The notes under the pieces were generated by a model that made no database searches, was not told where the DNA came from, and saw only the letters and a list, made by a program, of their open reading frames with translations. Shown here piece by piece: positions 1 to 11,200 of a stretch of DNA of 64,000 nucleotides; the stretch's first letter is position 1, and each line of letters starts with the position of its first letter. The stretch is taken from positions 1-64,000 of the forward strand of contig JAGCCO010000013.1 in assembly GCA_017651645.1 (NCBI GenBank). Reading direction: 5' to 3'. The DNA comes from Bacteroidales bacterium (GTDB taxonomy: Bacteria > Bacteroidota > Bacteroidia > Bacteroidales > F082). The position numbers and the translations under genes were made by a program.

Positions 1-372
1 CTCTATCGTGTAAGCATTGGCCATCTCGATCATGTACATGTTTTCATTCGTGATTCCTGTCAGAGTGCCAAACCACTCTTCATCGTCATACTCGGTATAT
101 TGTCCGGTTCTTGCTTTAATCTGCAAGGCATTGCCTCCTAAGGCTTCCTCCAGCATCAGAAGAGCAGCCGTGGGATTCTCTGCCTCAATGGGTAGGCTGA
201 ACCAGTTCCAGCCCGTTGCCAAAGCGATTGTCTGCGTGATGCCGCACAAAGCGCTTTGGTGTTCAGTCAGTCCGTGCATCTGCGGCAGGCACGGGGTCTG
301 TGCTTGCCCCTTGGTCGTGGCCGTCAACATGAGGGCAACCATCGTTGCAATTGTCAATAATTTTGTTTTCAT
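1..372 (-). CDS. Secreted surface protein, N-terminal part (runs off left edge)
   Basis: Only the first 124 codons are in the window. The protein starts with a clear Sec signal peptide (basic MKTK, hydrophobic core, cleavage near GQAQT), so it is exported. The mature part carries the segment ATGWNWFSLPIE followed by a short repeat-like domain that is common in Bacteroidales surface and T9SS-exported proteins, where it usually lies next to leucine-rich or other adhesive domains. Its function is unknown. A consensus promoter lies about 160 bases upstream, giving a long untranslated leader. The ATG at 372 is chosen because it begins the signal peptide directly. Confidence 0.75.
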   Translation of the reverse strand, partial: MKTKLLTIATMVALMLTATTKGQAQTPCLPQMHGLTEHQSALCGITQTIALATGWNWFSLPIEAENPTAALLMLEEALGGNALQIKARTGQYTEYDDEEWFGTLTGITNENMYMIEMANAYTIE

Positions 373-533
373 GATATGGTGTTTTAATTATTAGTTTAAA
401 TAGGTGTACGTTTTTATTGTCAAGCCCAAACAACGAAGTGGCGTAGTGTTGTATAGTGTAATATTCTGTGTTTCAAATAGATGTGTATTTTATTGAGTCG
501 TTTTGTCTGTTATTTTGGGTTGTTTTGAGGCTT

Positions 534-564
534 CAAAGGTAAGGATAAATTTGATATACACAAA
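534..564 (-). promoter_or_regulatory. Bacteroidota promoter for the left-edge surface protein
   Basis: On the minus strand TTTG (561-564), 19 bases, then TACCTTTG (534-541), matching the Bacteroidota consensus. The bases just downstream, GAAGCCTCAAAA, are the same as those downstream of the promoter at 4155 and form a small inverted repeat with the -7 box (TTTGA/TCAAA). Confidence 0.7.
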
Positions 565-712
565 CGAAATGAGAAAAAAATATTGAAAATTTGATGAAAC
601 GCCTTCGGAGCGGGAGGAGGGTGGGTCCTATTTTTGTTCGTTTATTCATTAATTCAATTTGTTCGCTTTTATTATAAGTAACTGTTCAAAATTAAACTGC
701 AATATCTTTTGA

Positions 713-874
713 CTTCGGGACACGGGACTTCGAGACTTGTTGACCATGACCGTTGACTATGACCATGACCACTTTGGGTAGGCTGTTAGCTCTTAGTTTT
801 GTAGCTCGTTAGCTAAAGGCTAATTGCTAATAGCTAACAGCCATGCCAGGTCATAGTCACAAGTCATAGTCTCG
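713..874. repeat. Nested palindromic intergenic repeat
   Basis: Three sets of complementary arms are nested: CGAGAC (731-736) with GTCTCG (869-874), TGACTATGACC (754-764) with GGTCATAGTCA (849-859), and GGCTGTTAGCT (781-791) with AGCTAACAGCC (832-842). The GACTATGACCATG core resembles the hairpins at 21084 and 29295, and the segment CGGGACTTCGAGACTT recurs in reverse complement at 36349. It lies past the stop codon of the next gene inward and fills most of the gene-free stretch 373-926. Apart from the promoter at 534 and one TATTTTTG at 631-638 with no gene behind it, nothing else is visible there. Confidence 0.7.
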
Positions 875-926
875 CAATCTCGCGTCTATTATGTATACTA
901 TATTTGTTCATCTACTTATTGGGAAA

Positions 927-3900
927 TTAGTTGTTTACAGGGTTCACCAAACGCACAGGATTTCCAGTACTTCGATTATTCGTAGAATTACTAAAACCGA
1001 CATAATTATTGCCAAAATAAACACAGTACGCTTGGTTAATATCACTATGAGTGGATGACCAGTAATTACAGTTATTAGTTATTGAAGTCCCATTGCGGCC
1101 AACTGTTTTGGGCAAGAAGACTGCTCCATTGGCTTCAAGAATCGTAGTCCAATCCGTTGCACTTATTGTGTTCGCATAGAAACCTCCATAATCATCATTT
1201 GTTTTGTTCAGCGTGTAGGTAGAGGCATCCCAATTGTCGGGCAACAAGATGAGGCCATCCACACCATTCACACTACCCATAGCAAATCGGATACCTGAAG
1301 GAGTATTACGTCCATTGATAATATAGGTCCATTCGTCGTTGGTCAGTGTGCGCCATCCGCTGTTTTCTTGGTTGCCACCGTTACGTATTGCGTTGTAACC
1401 CCAGTCGGCCTTGCCTGTCGAGCTATAGAGGTTAGAGTAACGGTTGTTATAGACAAGGTAGTCGTTGTTTGTTTGGCTCGTGCTCCAAGGTTGGTAACAA
1501 ACGGCGCCATGGTTGTAGCCGCTCGTGCCCCAGCCAAAGAGGTCGCGATCGACGTATTGGCTCGTACTGCCTTGACCATTGTTGCCCAATGACTCCCACT
1601 GTTTGTCGGCAAACTTCCAGTAAGGCGTGCCGGCACTACCGATGTATTGCAGGTTGCCTTGCGAGAACCGCACTTGGTCGCCATTGCTATTCACGGTAAA
1701 CTTGCCTTTGAGGGCGCCAGCCGGCCTTGCCGAGGATATGGGATAATAGTAGTATTTGATCGTTGTCGTTTCCGTCAGTTTTACAAAGAAGGCACTCATT
1801 GGCGAAATAGGCCCAGCCGAAAGCGTCACCTTTTCACCCTCTTCGTTGTAGACCATGAGCTCCATCGGTATGTATTCGCCGTCATCGTCTTGCCTGTAGA
1901 TATAAACGTCGCAGGTGAGGAAATTACCCAAGAGGTACCATCCGTTGAAGTTGTTGTTTGGATTCTCATAATAAGGCACATTGGGGAGATTATAAGAGCC
2001 TGACATCATTGTACTGCCCGTCAGCGATAGCTCCAGGTCATTGGGGCTGGCAAAAAGATAGCCATATGGCTGTACAAGCTCGTCGATGGGATCTTGATTG
2101 CTGTTGCGCCACTCGGCATTCGGCTCGTTCTCGTCGAACATATACAGGTCGCAGCATGGGGCAGTCATTGCTGCCGGTACAGGTATGTGCTCAATGAACG
2201 GGGAAGCCAGTAAGTAATAGTGGTCCTGGTTGTTCGCATCGCCATAGCCTACGATGTTTTTTTTCATGGTGACCACAAGGCCGCTTGTACGATGCCAAAG
2301 TTGGCCGCCGTCTTCAACGGTGATGCTGCCACCGTCGAGGACAACATTCCATGCGTATGCAGTATAACCTTCGGGGATGACAGCATCGGCTTGGATGATG
2401 ACATCGCTGCCTTCTTCGGGCACTTCGCCGATATCCCAGTTGTCGCCGTCGTTCCAGTAGCCGTCGGTGAGGAAGATACTCGAAAAGACCGGTTCGAAGT
2501 TGAAGTTGTCAAGGTAAAGATAATACTTGTCGTAAGAATTGAGTTTGACAGCGACATATTTGGTGCCTGTGGGGAAAATCTTTTCATAAAGCTGCCAAGT
2601 GTATTGGTCATTGGCAGTCACCTCCTCGCCCCAAATGAAAGCATTAGGCGATTTTGTGGTTTTGGAGTAACCCACTTGGAAAGTCTCTGGGTAGGTGTTC
2701 GAAGCGTTTTTGTAGTAGAACGACACAAACATACCCGAGGTTCCCTCAAACTTGGGTGAAATGAGGTATTGGGGCGGATTGTAGTTCCAATGGAAACCAA
2801 AGCCATATTGTCCTTCGTAAGCGGAGCTATGGGAGATGGTTGAACCGTCATCGCAATTCAGCATGGTCCAGCAATCGAATTCACCGGGATCTTCGAAGTC
2901 GTATGCATAGGGCAAACTCTTGGGATCACAAGCGGGAGTAAAGCCGAAAGTGGTCTTGGGGATGAAGTTGCGCTGGGTGGGCTGCACGTTATCCAAGCTA
3001 GTGGAATTGTAACCCGAAATGGATGCTCCGTTCACCGTTTGACCATAGAAATAAATATTTTTGTAACCCACGTCAACAGTGTTCTCTATGCCCACTAAGA
3101 GATTACCGCCTTGGTAAGTGAAGGGCGTGCTGAAGTTGATGGTCATTTTACCACCGTTATCTGTGCTCACGATGTCGAAAAAGCCACTATAGACAATGGT
3201 GGCGGACGACTTGGACTCGTAGGCACTAATTGAGGTGTAGTTCACCTCCATAAGATAGACATCCGCAGGGCTTACCGTGGTGTAGGGCACATAGTCACTG
3301 TCGGTATAGAACGTCATACTTGAGATAGGCTGGTTGATCATTTCCACCAAGTCGTCGGCGGGGATGATAAATTGGCTCCTGGTGAAGTCGTCAAAATAGA
3401 AGATGTAGGCGGGGACAGTGTTTCTGGAGAACGTGCCATCATACACGGTCAGCGTTTCCATGCAGTGCATGTTGGTGAAGTCGCTCCAGCCTGAGGCCGA
3501 TTGATAGTCTGCAAATGAGACGGATGGCACCGTCACCGGGATGTCCGTTGGCACATTAAGGAACACGTCTGTACCCATGGTAGGCACCGACTCGGGATAT
3601 ACCATTATGGAAGTCAGGCTGGTGCAGTTCTTGAAAGCCTCATTGCCTATTGAGGACACGGAACTGCCGATGGTCAGCGAGCCAGTGTATGAGGAGCAAT
3701 AACTGAAAGCACTATTGCCTATCGTGGTCACGGAATTGGGGATGGTCAGCGAACCCACGAAATTGGTGCATGATCCAAAGGCATAGTTGCCTATCGTAAC
3801 CAAGGTGTTCGGGAGGGTCAATGTGCCTGTGAAGCCGCTACAGTGATAGAAAGCTTGATTGGCTATAGCGGTCACGGTATAGGTGTTGTCGTTATAGGTC

Positions 3901-4085
3901 ACGGTGCTGGGGATGGAAAGCGAGCCCGAGGAGGTAGCGCCCGACTTGAGTTTCACCGTCACGGTCGTTCCATCGGCATTGACGGTATAATTGAGGATCC
4001 CCTCATTGAAGGATTGCGCAACCAAATTCGTCACTCCGGCAGTGCATAGGAGGAGGAAAAGGAAGTGTAAAACTTTGTTTTTCAT
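927..4085 (-). CDS. Secreted multidomain BspA-type LRR protein
   Basis: A 1052-residue exported protein. The signal peptide ends near LVAQS. Residues about 60-180 hold LRR_5 (BspA-type) repeats with the recurring pattern SLTIPNSVTTIG.SAF. Residues about 385-530 resemble the choice-of-anchor J/cleaved-adhesin fold (LPYAYDFED, then SFYYKN). A WNDGDNWD.G segment typical of Bacteroidales exported proteins follows. The last 260 residues match the Fibrobacter/Bacteroidales paralogous domain (VRFSQGNLQY, DLFGWGTSGYN, YWSSTH, GNPVRLV). No C-terminal T9SS sorting domain is visible, so the export route past the outer membrane is unclear. A role in adhesion or binding is inferred. It is monocistronic, with its own promoter at 4155. 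Confidence 0.85.
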   Translation of the reverse strand: MKNKVLHFLFLLLCTAGVTNLVAQSFNEGILNYTVNADGTTVTVKLKSGATSSGSLSIPSTVTYNDNTYTVTAIANQAFYHCSGFTGTLTLPNTLVTIGNYAFGSCTNFVGSLTIPNSVTTIGNSAFSYCSSYTGSLTIGSSVSSIGNEAFKNCTSLTSIMVYPESVPTMGTDVFLNVPTDIPVTVPSVSFADYQSASGWSDFTNMHCMETLTVYDGTFSRNTVPAYIFYFDDFTRSQFIIPADDLVEMINQPISSMTFYTDSDYVPYTTVSPADVYLMEVNYTSISAYESKSSATIVYSGFFDIVSTDNGGKMTINFSTPFTYQGGNLLVGIENTVDVGYKNIYFYGQTVNGASISGYNSTSLDNVQPTQRNFIPKTTFGFTPACDPKSLPYAYDFEDPGEFDCWTMLNCDDGSTISHSSAYEGQYGFGFHWNYNPPQYLISPKFEGTSGMFVSFYYKNASNTYPETFQVGYSKTTKSPNAFIWGEEVTANDQYTWQLYEKIFPTGTKYVAVKLNSYDKYYLYLDNFNFEPVFSSIFLTDGYWNDGDNWDIGEVPEEGSDVIIQADAVIPEGYTAYAWNVVLDGGSITVEDGGQLWHRTSGLVVTMKKNIVGYGDANNQDHYYLLASPFIEHIPVPAAMTAPCCDLYMFDENEPNAEWRNSNQDPIDELVQPYGYLFASPNDLELSLTGSTMMSGSYNLPNVPYYENPNNNFNGWYLLGNFLTCDVYIYRQDDDGEYIPMELMVYNEEGEKVTLSAGPISPMSAFFVKLTETTTIKYYYYPISSARPAGALKGKFTVNSNGDQVRFSQGNLQYIGSAGTPYWKFADKQWESLGNNGQGSTSQYVDRDLFGWGTSGYNHGAVCYQPWSTSQTNNDYLVYNNRYSNLYSSTGKADWGYNAIRNGGNQENSGWRTLTNDEWTYIINGRNTPSGIRFAMGSVNGVDGLILLPDNWDASTYTLNKTNDDYGGFYANTISATDWTTILEANGAVFLPKTVGRNGTSITNNCNYWSSTHSDINQAYCVYFGNNYVGFSNSTNNRSTGNPVRLVNPVNN

Positions 4086-4154
4086 AGTGATAAGGTTTTT
4101 AGTGAATAAAATGGTAAACTTTCATGTTCATGTTTTTTATGTCTTTTGAGGCTT

Positions 4155-4186
4155 CAAAGATATGAACAAATAATGGGAAAATCAAA
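4155..4186 (-). promoter_or_regulatory. Promoter for the 1052-aa BspA-type protein
   Basis: Minus-strand TTTG (4183-4186), 20 bases, TATCTTTG (4155-4162). The following GAAGCCTCAAAA is identical to the leader of the left-edge surface gene, pointing to shared control. Confidence 0.7.
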
Positions 4187-4210
4187 AAAATGGAAAAATA
4201 ATACACACTT

Positions 4211-4384
4211 TCATGCCTTTGTCCACATGGCTAGCGCGGGCTTGACACACCTGTTGAGGCCTGCAACTAAGGCAGGGGTGACATGCTTTCTAAAGTCTGC
4301 TTGAGCTTTTATAGAAGCTCGCCTTTCATGTCATTGACTCCATCGAAATGCTCTGCATTCGACGAAGTCAATCTATGGAAGGCG
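4211..4384. repeat. Degenerate copy of the family-1 hairpin repeats
   Basis: Most of the gene-free stretch 4187-4386. The first part (4211-4296) resembles the A unit at 11267 (CATGCCTTTG, then GGGTGACATGCTTTCTAAAG). A small hairpin follows (GAGCTT 4303-4308, AAGCTC 4315-4320), then a B-type unit with the CATGTCATT...AATCTATGG skeleton but new arms: CGCCTTTCAT (4320-4329) pairs with ATGGAAGGCG (4375-4384), and ATTGACT (4333-4339) with AGTCAAT (4366-4372). The arms differ from other copies but still pair. Confidence 0.7.
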
Positions 4385-4386
4385 AC

Positions 4387-5175
4387 TTAAGATTTCCGTT
4401 CCGCACAAAACACGGACAAATCACGCAAGGCAGCAGCGATTTCCAAAGGAGGAAAGCCTTCCAAGGCTTTCAAAGCTTTATTATAATAGGTGGGCAACAA
4501 GGTCTGGGCGTGTTCCATGTTCTCGCCATCGATGAGGTCGTCGCGAAGCTGGAAGAGGATGCCGAAGTTCAGACCAAAATCGGAGATTTGCTGGACTTGT
4601 TCGGGTGAAGCACTCACCGAGAGGGCGCCTGCAGCACAGCAGGAGCGCATCAACAGGGCGGTCTTGCGGGTGATGATGTCGAGGTATTCATTGTCACCAT
4701 ATGTGTCCTCGCAGATGGAAAGATTCTGCATTAATTCCCCCTCGCTCATGGCAGCGGTGGTGCTGAGCATCTCCTGCAAGATGGCATGGTCGTCGGGTTG
4801 GGCAAGGAGCAACATGGCCTTGGCCAAAAGGAAATCACCAGCCAACACCGCCGACAGGTTGCCAAACTGCGCCTTCACCGAGGCCTTGCCCCGACGTTGG
4901 TTGGCATCGTCCACCACATCATCGTGGATGATTGTCGCGCTGTGCACCATCTCCACAAATGAGGCCGCACGGAGGGTCTGCTCGTTGACCTCACCGAACA
5001 GTTTCGCGCTGAGTAGCACCAAGATGGGGCGTAGGCGCTTGCCGCGTGTATCAAGCACATAATGCATGATGCTGTCCATGGGCTCGGTTTCGGCACGCAA
5101 GGTCTTTTCGAAAAAGGCCTCAAACTGCGCCAATTCAGCGGTGATGGGGAAAACAATGTGCTCTAATGATTTCAC
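4387..5175 (-). CDS. Polyprenyl synthetase family protein (short form)
   Basis: Isoprenyl diphosphate synthase that should condense IPP units onto an allylic primer to make the quinone side chain. The first aspartate-rich motif (DDVVDDA) and the second (QLRDDLID) are both present, as is GKRLRP. The GTG at 5175 is preferred over the ATG at 5232: homology begins at KSLEHIVFPI, and a TATTTTTG promoter box sits just upstream, between the two. The transcript would then be nearly leaderless. The protein is 262 residues, about 60 shorter than usual: after RDDLID it passes straight to the last helices and lacks the GKPTG.D....K.TLP segment of homologues. Activity is therefore less certain. Confidence 0.8.
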   Translation of the reverse strand: MKSLEHIVFPITAELAQFEAFFEKTLRAETEPMDSIMHYVLDTRGKRLRPILVLLSAKLFGEVNEQTLRAASFVEMVHSATIIHDDVVDDANQRRGKASVKAQFGNLSAVLAGDFLLAKAMLLLAQPDDHAILQEMLSTTAAMSEGELMQNLSICEDTYGDNEYLDIITRKTALLMRSCCAAGALSVSASPEQVQQISDFGLNFGILFQLRDDLIDGENMEHAQTLLPTYYNKALKALEGFPPLEIAAALRDLSVFCAERKS

Positions 5176-5180
5176 GGCTG

Positions 5181-5188
5181 CAAAAATA
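5181..5188 (-). promoter_or_regulatory. -7 box for the polyprenyl synthetase
   Basis: TATTTTTG on the minus strand, 5 bases before the GTG at 5175. It would place the transcription start at or next to the start codon. Confidence 0.5.
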
Positions 5189-5245
5189 ATACAATTTTGC
5201 ACGATATTTGCTGTTTTTGCGTTATTCTTCAAAAACGTCTAAATC

Positions 5246-8200
5246 ATGAAACGCATCGGAATCATCATCGGAATCATCGCCCTAGTGGCCATCGGCGTGC
5301 TGGCTTTCGCCACGCCAAGCAAGACCCCCGACACTCCTAAGACCCCGAAAAACAATTATGAGACTATGTGGAAAAAAGTAAAGGAAAACCTTGAAAAAGA
5401 CCTGCCGGAATCGGCTGAAAAAGAATTGAATGCCATTGAGGAAAAGGCCTCGAAGGATAAAAACCAAACCCAACTGCTGAAGGCCTGGCTCTATCGGCAG
5501 AACATCATGCAATTCACCGTGGAGGAAGACCCCCAACAGGCCTTCATCCAATATGCCGAAACCAAAACAGGGCAGCTCGACGAAGCGCATGACGCCCTTT
5601 TGCACGAAGAGATTGCCAACGCCTATGCCGAGTATCTCGAGTCGAATGAATGGCGCATCAACGAGAACCTGCCCATCGACGGCGACCTTTCAAAGGTGGA
5701 GATGAAATATTGGGACAAGGAGAGTTTCAAAACGCGCATCAACCAGCATTACGACGAGGCACTGAAGCCCGTCGAAACCTTGAAAAAGGCCAAGACCGAG
5801 GATTTCATGGTGTTGTACGAGAATGAAAACAACAACGAGAGATACATCGAATACGAGGCTTCGCTGTTCGAGTTCATGTTTCACCGCGTGGCCAACTACT
5901 ATCAGGCTGAAGCCGATGCCGACGACGTGGAAGGCGAGACTGATGCCTGGTGGCTGCCCGCCAAGGACTTCGTGAAAATTGCGTTGGGTGCGACTGACAA
6001 TCCGCTCAACAAATGCCTGAAGATCTATCAGGATCTTATTGCCTACAACCTCAAGAACAAGAATGAAGACGTGCTGATTTACAACGACTTCAAGCGTTTC
6101 GGCTTCATCAACTCCATCTTACGGAAGGATGAGCAATATCAAGCCGCGATGGAGGACCTGAAGACGCAGCACAAGGACAATCCGCTCTCCGCTGAAATCA
6201 CCTCGCTGATTGCGCGCAATATGATAAGCCAATACGAGAACAACAGTAGCGACAGCGCTTATTTCGACCATTACAAAAAGGCCAAGGCTTTATGTGAACA
6301 GGCCATCGCCAAGTTCCCGAAGTCGCAGGGTGCGAAGAATTGCCAGAACCTCATCAAACACATCGAAGAGCCACAAATCGACCTGACCTTGAAGCGTGTG
6401 CAGCTGCCCAACGAAGCCATCCCTGCCGTGTTGGAATACAAGAACACGACTGCACCTTATTATAGAATCGTGAAGGTCAGCGAGAAGGAACTGAAGAAGC
6501 TGAACGACATGAGGAAAGAAGACCTGCTCAAGGAGTTGAACAAAAAAACGCCTTATGCGGAACACACCCTCAGCCTTGCCGCCGAGACGGACTACCGCTC
6601 CCACAAGACCTTGATAGCCTTACCCGCATTGGATTACGGCATCTATTTCCTGACGGCCACTACAAAGCAAGGCATTGCCGATGAAGAAAAAGTGTTGGTA
6701 ATCAACTTCCAAGTCTCCAACCTCGGCTACATTAGCGACCAATACGAAGATAAAATGACCGTGGTGACTGTAGATCGCAAAACGGGGAAAACCGTGGAAG
6801 GTGTCACCGTGGAGCTCTACCGCCGCGAGTGGGACTACAAAGCCCGCGAGCATAAGACCATCATCCTCGCCACGATGAAGTCCGACAAGAACGGCCGTGC
6901 GGTGCTTGACGGCAAGGTGAATGACCGCAACTCCTTCAGTATCAACCTGCGTAAGAATGACGACAACCTGCTGTCGGAGAATTATTTCAACCTATATAAG
7001 AATACGAGGGACACCCACGAACGTATCAGCACGCAACTCTTTACCGACCGCGCCATCTACCGCCCCGGACAAACCGTTTACTTCCAAGGCATCGTAACGC
7101 GCCGCCAAGGTGAAGATTTGAGCCTTGTGAACAATTATACAGAAAATGTTTCCTTCAAGGATGCCAACTGGCAGGAGATCAGCTCGGCGAAGTTCACCAC
7201 GGATGAATACGGTAGCTTCAGCGGCTCTTTCATCATCCCCACCGATAGGCTGAATGGTGTGTTTCACCTCAATGCCAACCAGGGTAGCACGACCATCCGC
7301 GTAGAGGAATACAAACGCCCGACTTTCGAGGTCAACTTTGAGCGGCCGAAAGAGCAATACAAACTCAACCAGGAAGTGACGGTTCACGGCGATGTGAAGG
7401 CCTATGCAGGCTTCGGTCTGGACGATGTGGAGTACAGCTATCGCGTTGTCCGCAAGACCTCTTTTCCTTGGCGTTGCTGGTGGTGGTGGTACCCGACTGT
7501 CGAGGACGAGCAGATCACTTACGGTAAGGCCCGCACCGACGAAAACGGCAAGTTCGCCGTCACCTTCAACCTGAAGCCTTCGCTGACCATCGCGCCTGAG
7601 AAGCAGCCTGTGTTCACCTACGAAATCGAAGTGACGGCCACGAGCAAGCAGGGCGAGACCCATGCCGACACCTACAGCATCCGCGCGGGCTACAACGAAA
7701 TCGCCATCCATACCGACCTGCCTTCCGAGATGGAGAAATCTGACATCGGCAAGTACCAGATTAGCGTGAGCAACCTCAGCTGGCAGCCTGCCAAGAGCCG
7801 TGTCTCAAGGAAGATTTACCGTTATGAAAATGCCTCCAAGATCAACTATTTTGGAGCGATGGGACATTTGGAAAGGTTAGATAGGCAGGTGCTGAGTGAT
7901 GAGGAATTGGATCGGTTGTTCCCTGAGTTTAGTTTCTATGACAAGCAAAACAAAACGTTGGTGGATGAGGCCACCATTAATGTGGACGACAAAGCCAAGT
8001 TCTTGGAAGGCAAGGTTTTGGAACCTGGTAAATATGAGGTTGAACTAACGAGTTTGGATGATCCTTTGGCAAAGATTTCAGAGCAGTTCACCGTGTTTGA
8101 GAACGACTCCAAGCAACTGCCTTTCACCACAATGGTGTGGTCGCATCAAGACAAGTCGACCGCCAAGCCAGGCGATGAGATTCAGCTCAGCGTAGGCAGT

Positions 8201-11200
8201 TCGGCCAAGGACGTGGATATCTGGGTGCAGTTGCTCCATGGCGATGAAATCCTTTTAGATAAAAAGATCAACATCAGCAATGGCGTGCAGACTTTCTCCT
8301 ATAAGGTGACCGAACAGGACCGTGGCGGTCTGGCCTGGCGTTATGCTTTCGTGAAGGAAAACAGCTTCAACCCCAATCGTTTGGGTGTTTACGTGCCCTT
8401 CGACAACTACGATTTGGACGTGAAACTGGCCACCATGCGCGACAAACTCAGTCCCGGTGCCGAGGAGACTTGGGAGGTGACCGTCCGCGACTACAAAGAC
8501 AAACCCTTGGAAGCTGCCTTGCTGGCAGGTATGTATGATGCTTCGTTGGATGAATTCGCCCGCAATTACTGGTGGTTCGATATGTCGCCTTCAGGTGTTT
8601 ACGCCAACGGCTTCGGTACAGATAGACATGGCTTCACTTCGTCCAGCACGGGATTTGGCTATTTCTATTTCGCTGAACTCTTCGACTTCAAACTGCCCTC
8701 CGACGCGCCATTCTTCGATTTCGGGTATAACTATCGTGGGGGAAGGATCCTGGGTGGCGGTGTCTTGTTTAGAAAGAACGCTGCTGTCATGGACGAGATG
8801 GTGGTTATGGAAGAAAATGCCGCACCCGCGGCCATGGCAGATGGCGCCGTTGAATCGGCCGAGGCAGAAGAAATGGTCGAGATAGCGAAACAAGAACAAC
8901 CCGCACAAGCCCCTAAACCAGAGAAGGCAGAACCCATTGAGCCCGCCCTCCGCGAGAACTTCAACGAGACGGCCTTCTTCTTCCCGCAGCTGCGCACCAA
9001 TGCCGATGGCAGCGCGACCTTCAGCTTCACCATGCCCGATGCCCTCACGCGCTGGCGCCTGATGCTGCTGGCCTACACCAAAGACCGCAAGACAGGCAGC
9101 AACAACTACACCTTCACCTCGTCGAAGCCCGTGATGATCATGGCTGACATGCCGCGTTATATGTACGACAACGACACGCTTTGGTTCGTGGCCAACATTA
9201 TTAATACGGGCGATGAGCCTGTCACACCTACGGCCAAGCTCGAAATCTTCGATGCTGCTTCGATGAAACCTATCGACATGATTATTTCGAAGACTTCAAT
9301 TCCTATGGAAACCATACAACCCGGTCGCAGCAAGGAAGTGCGCTGGAAGGTAGCCGGACAGTACGATTTGAGTCTCTTGGCCTTCCGCTTCACGGCCTAT
9401 GCGGGACAGTTCAGCGATGCCGAACAGCACCTGCTGCCTGTGCTGAGCAGCGAAATCTTCATGACGCAGACCCTGCCCATCACCGTGAAGGCCGAAACGG
9501 AGCAGACCTTCGACTTCGAGGCTATCGCCAATCCCGACAGCCACGAGCGCGACTACAGTCTGACGCTCAACTTCAGCACCAACCCCGTGTGGTACGCTGT
9601 GCAGGCCCTGCCGTATCTAGCCAATGTCAAAACCGACCGTGCCGAGACCGCTTTCTATGTGTTCTATGCCAACACGCTCTCGTCTTATATTGCCGACCAC
9701 ATCCCGAACCTCTTGAACTACATCAAGAAATGGCAAATTGAGACGCCCGATGCCTTGCTCTCACAACTTGAGAAAGACCAAGACTTGAAGGCCATCATGC
9801 TACAGGAGACTCCCTGGGTGCTGGAGGCCAAGAGTGAGACTGAGCAGCGTAGCCGCATCGCCATGCTTTTCGAGGTAAACACGCTCCGCAACCAGCAGAC
9901 CAACGCCTTGAAGCTCATCGAGCAGAAGCAGAAATACAACGGTGGCTGGCCTTGGATGGATGGCATGCCCGAGAGTCCTTACATCAGCACCTACATTCTC
10001 GGTGGCATGGGCAAGCTGCAGAAGATGGGTGCTTGGAGCTCGCTGAGTAAGGCTGACCAAAACACAGCCCAACGCATCTGCGACAAAGCCGTGCGTTTCC
10101 TTGAATACGACGTTGCCGAGACTTACCGTTATATGAAAGCCCATAGTAAAGGTAAAGATTGGCCCATTGGCTCTGGCACTTTGAACGAACTCTATGCCTT
10201 GAGTTTCTTCAAGGAGCAGAATTCCGACAAAGACTTCGCCACTGCCAAAAAATACTACCTCAAGAGCCTTGATGAAGAGTGGACCTCATTCAACTTCAAC
10301 CAACGTTCGAAGGGTACCTTGGTGCTCTACCGCAACGGTAACGAGAAGACCGCTAAGCTGATGATCCAGTCGTTCAAGGAATGTGCCCAAAAGAACGAGC
10401 AGATCGGCATGTACTGGCCGAAGAAGTACTTCTCCTTTGAGTCGCACATCGCGACACACGCCAATATTATGGCTGCCTTTGCTGAAATCGACCAGAATCA
10501 GGAGATGATCGATCAGCTGCGCGTGTGGCTGCTCACCCAGAAGCAGACCAACAAATGGGAGAACTCCGCTTCCACCGCCGATGCCATCTATGCCCTATTG
10601 ATGCGTGGCAGTGACTGGTTTGAGGAAGGCAAAGACGTCACCCTGCGCTTCGGCAACACACATATTAATACAGAAGGCGGCGTGGCCGGTACGGGCTTCA
10701 TCCAACGTCGTTGGAACGCCAACGAGGTGACGCAAGACATGCGCCAGCTCACGGTCAACAACCCGACCCCGCATTTGGTTTGGGGCGGCCTGTTCCGCCA
10801 GTATTTCGTCCCCATTGACGAGGTCAAGAGCGTCGAATCGGGCTTCACCATCAAGCGCGAGTTGTTTGTGGAGACAGTGACGGATAAGGGCAAGCAACTT
10901 GTTCCCGCTGAGAAGCGCACCTTAAAGGTTGGCGACAAGCTGACGGTGAAGATCACCTTCACCAGCCAGCAGGACATGAGTTTTGTCTTCGTCAAGGACC
11001 TCCGCGCCGCCGGTTTCGAGCCGATTGAACAGGTTTCGCATTACGAGTACAACGACCGCATGAGCTACTACCAGAGCAATACCGACACCGACATGGAGTT
11101 CTTCATCGAGCGCCTGCCCAAGGGCACGCACCAGCTGGAGTACAGCATGTTCGTCACCAAGGAAGGTCACCTGAACAACGGCTATGCCTTGATCCAGTGC

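Noticed and set aside
6992..7711. A 239-codon minus-strand frame inside the macroglobulin gene
   Set aside because: Antisense shadow; the sense protein is continuous and carries clear macroglobulin motifs through the same stretch.
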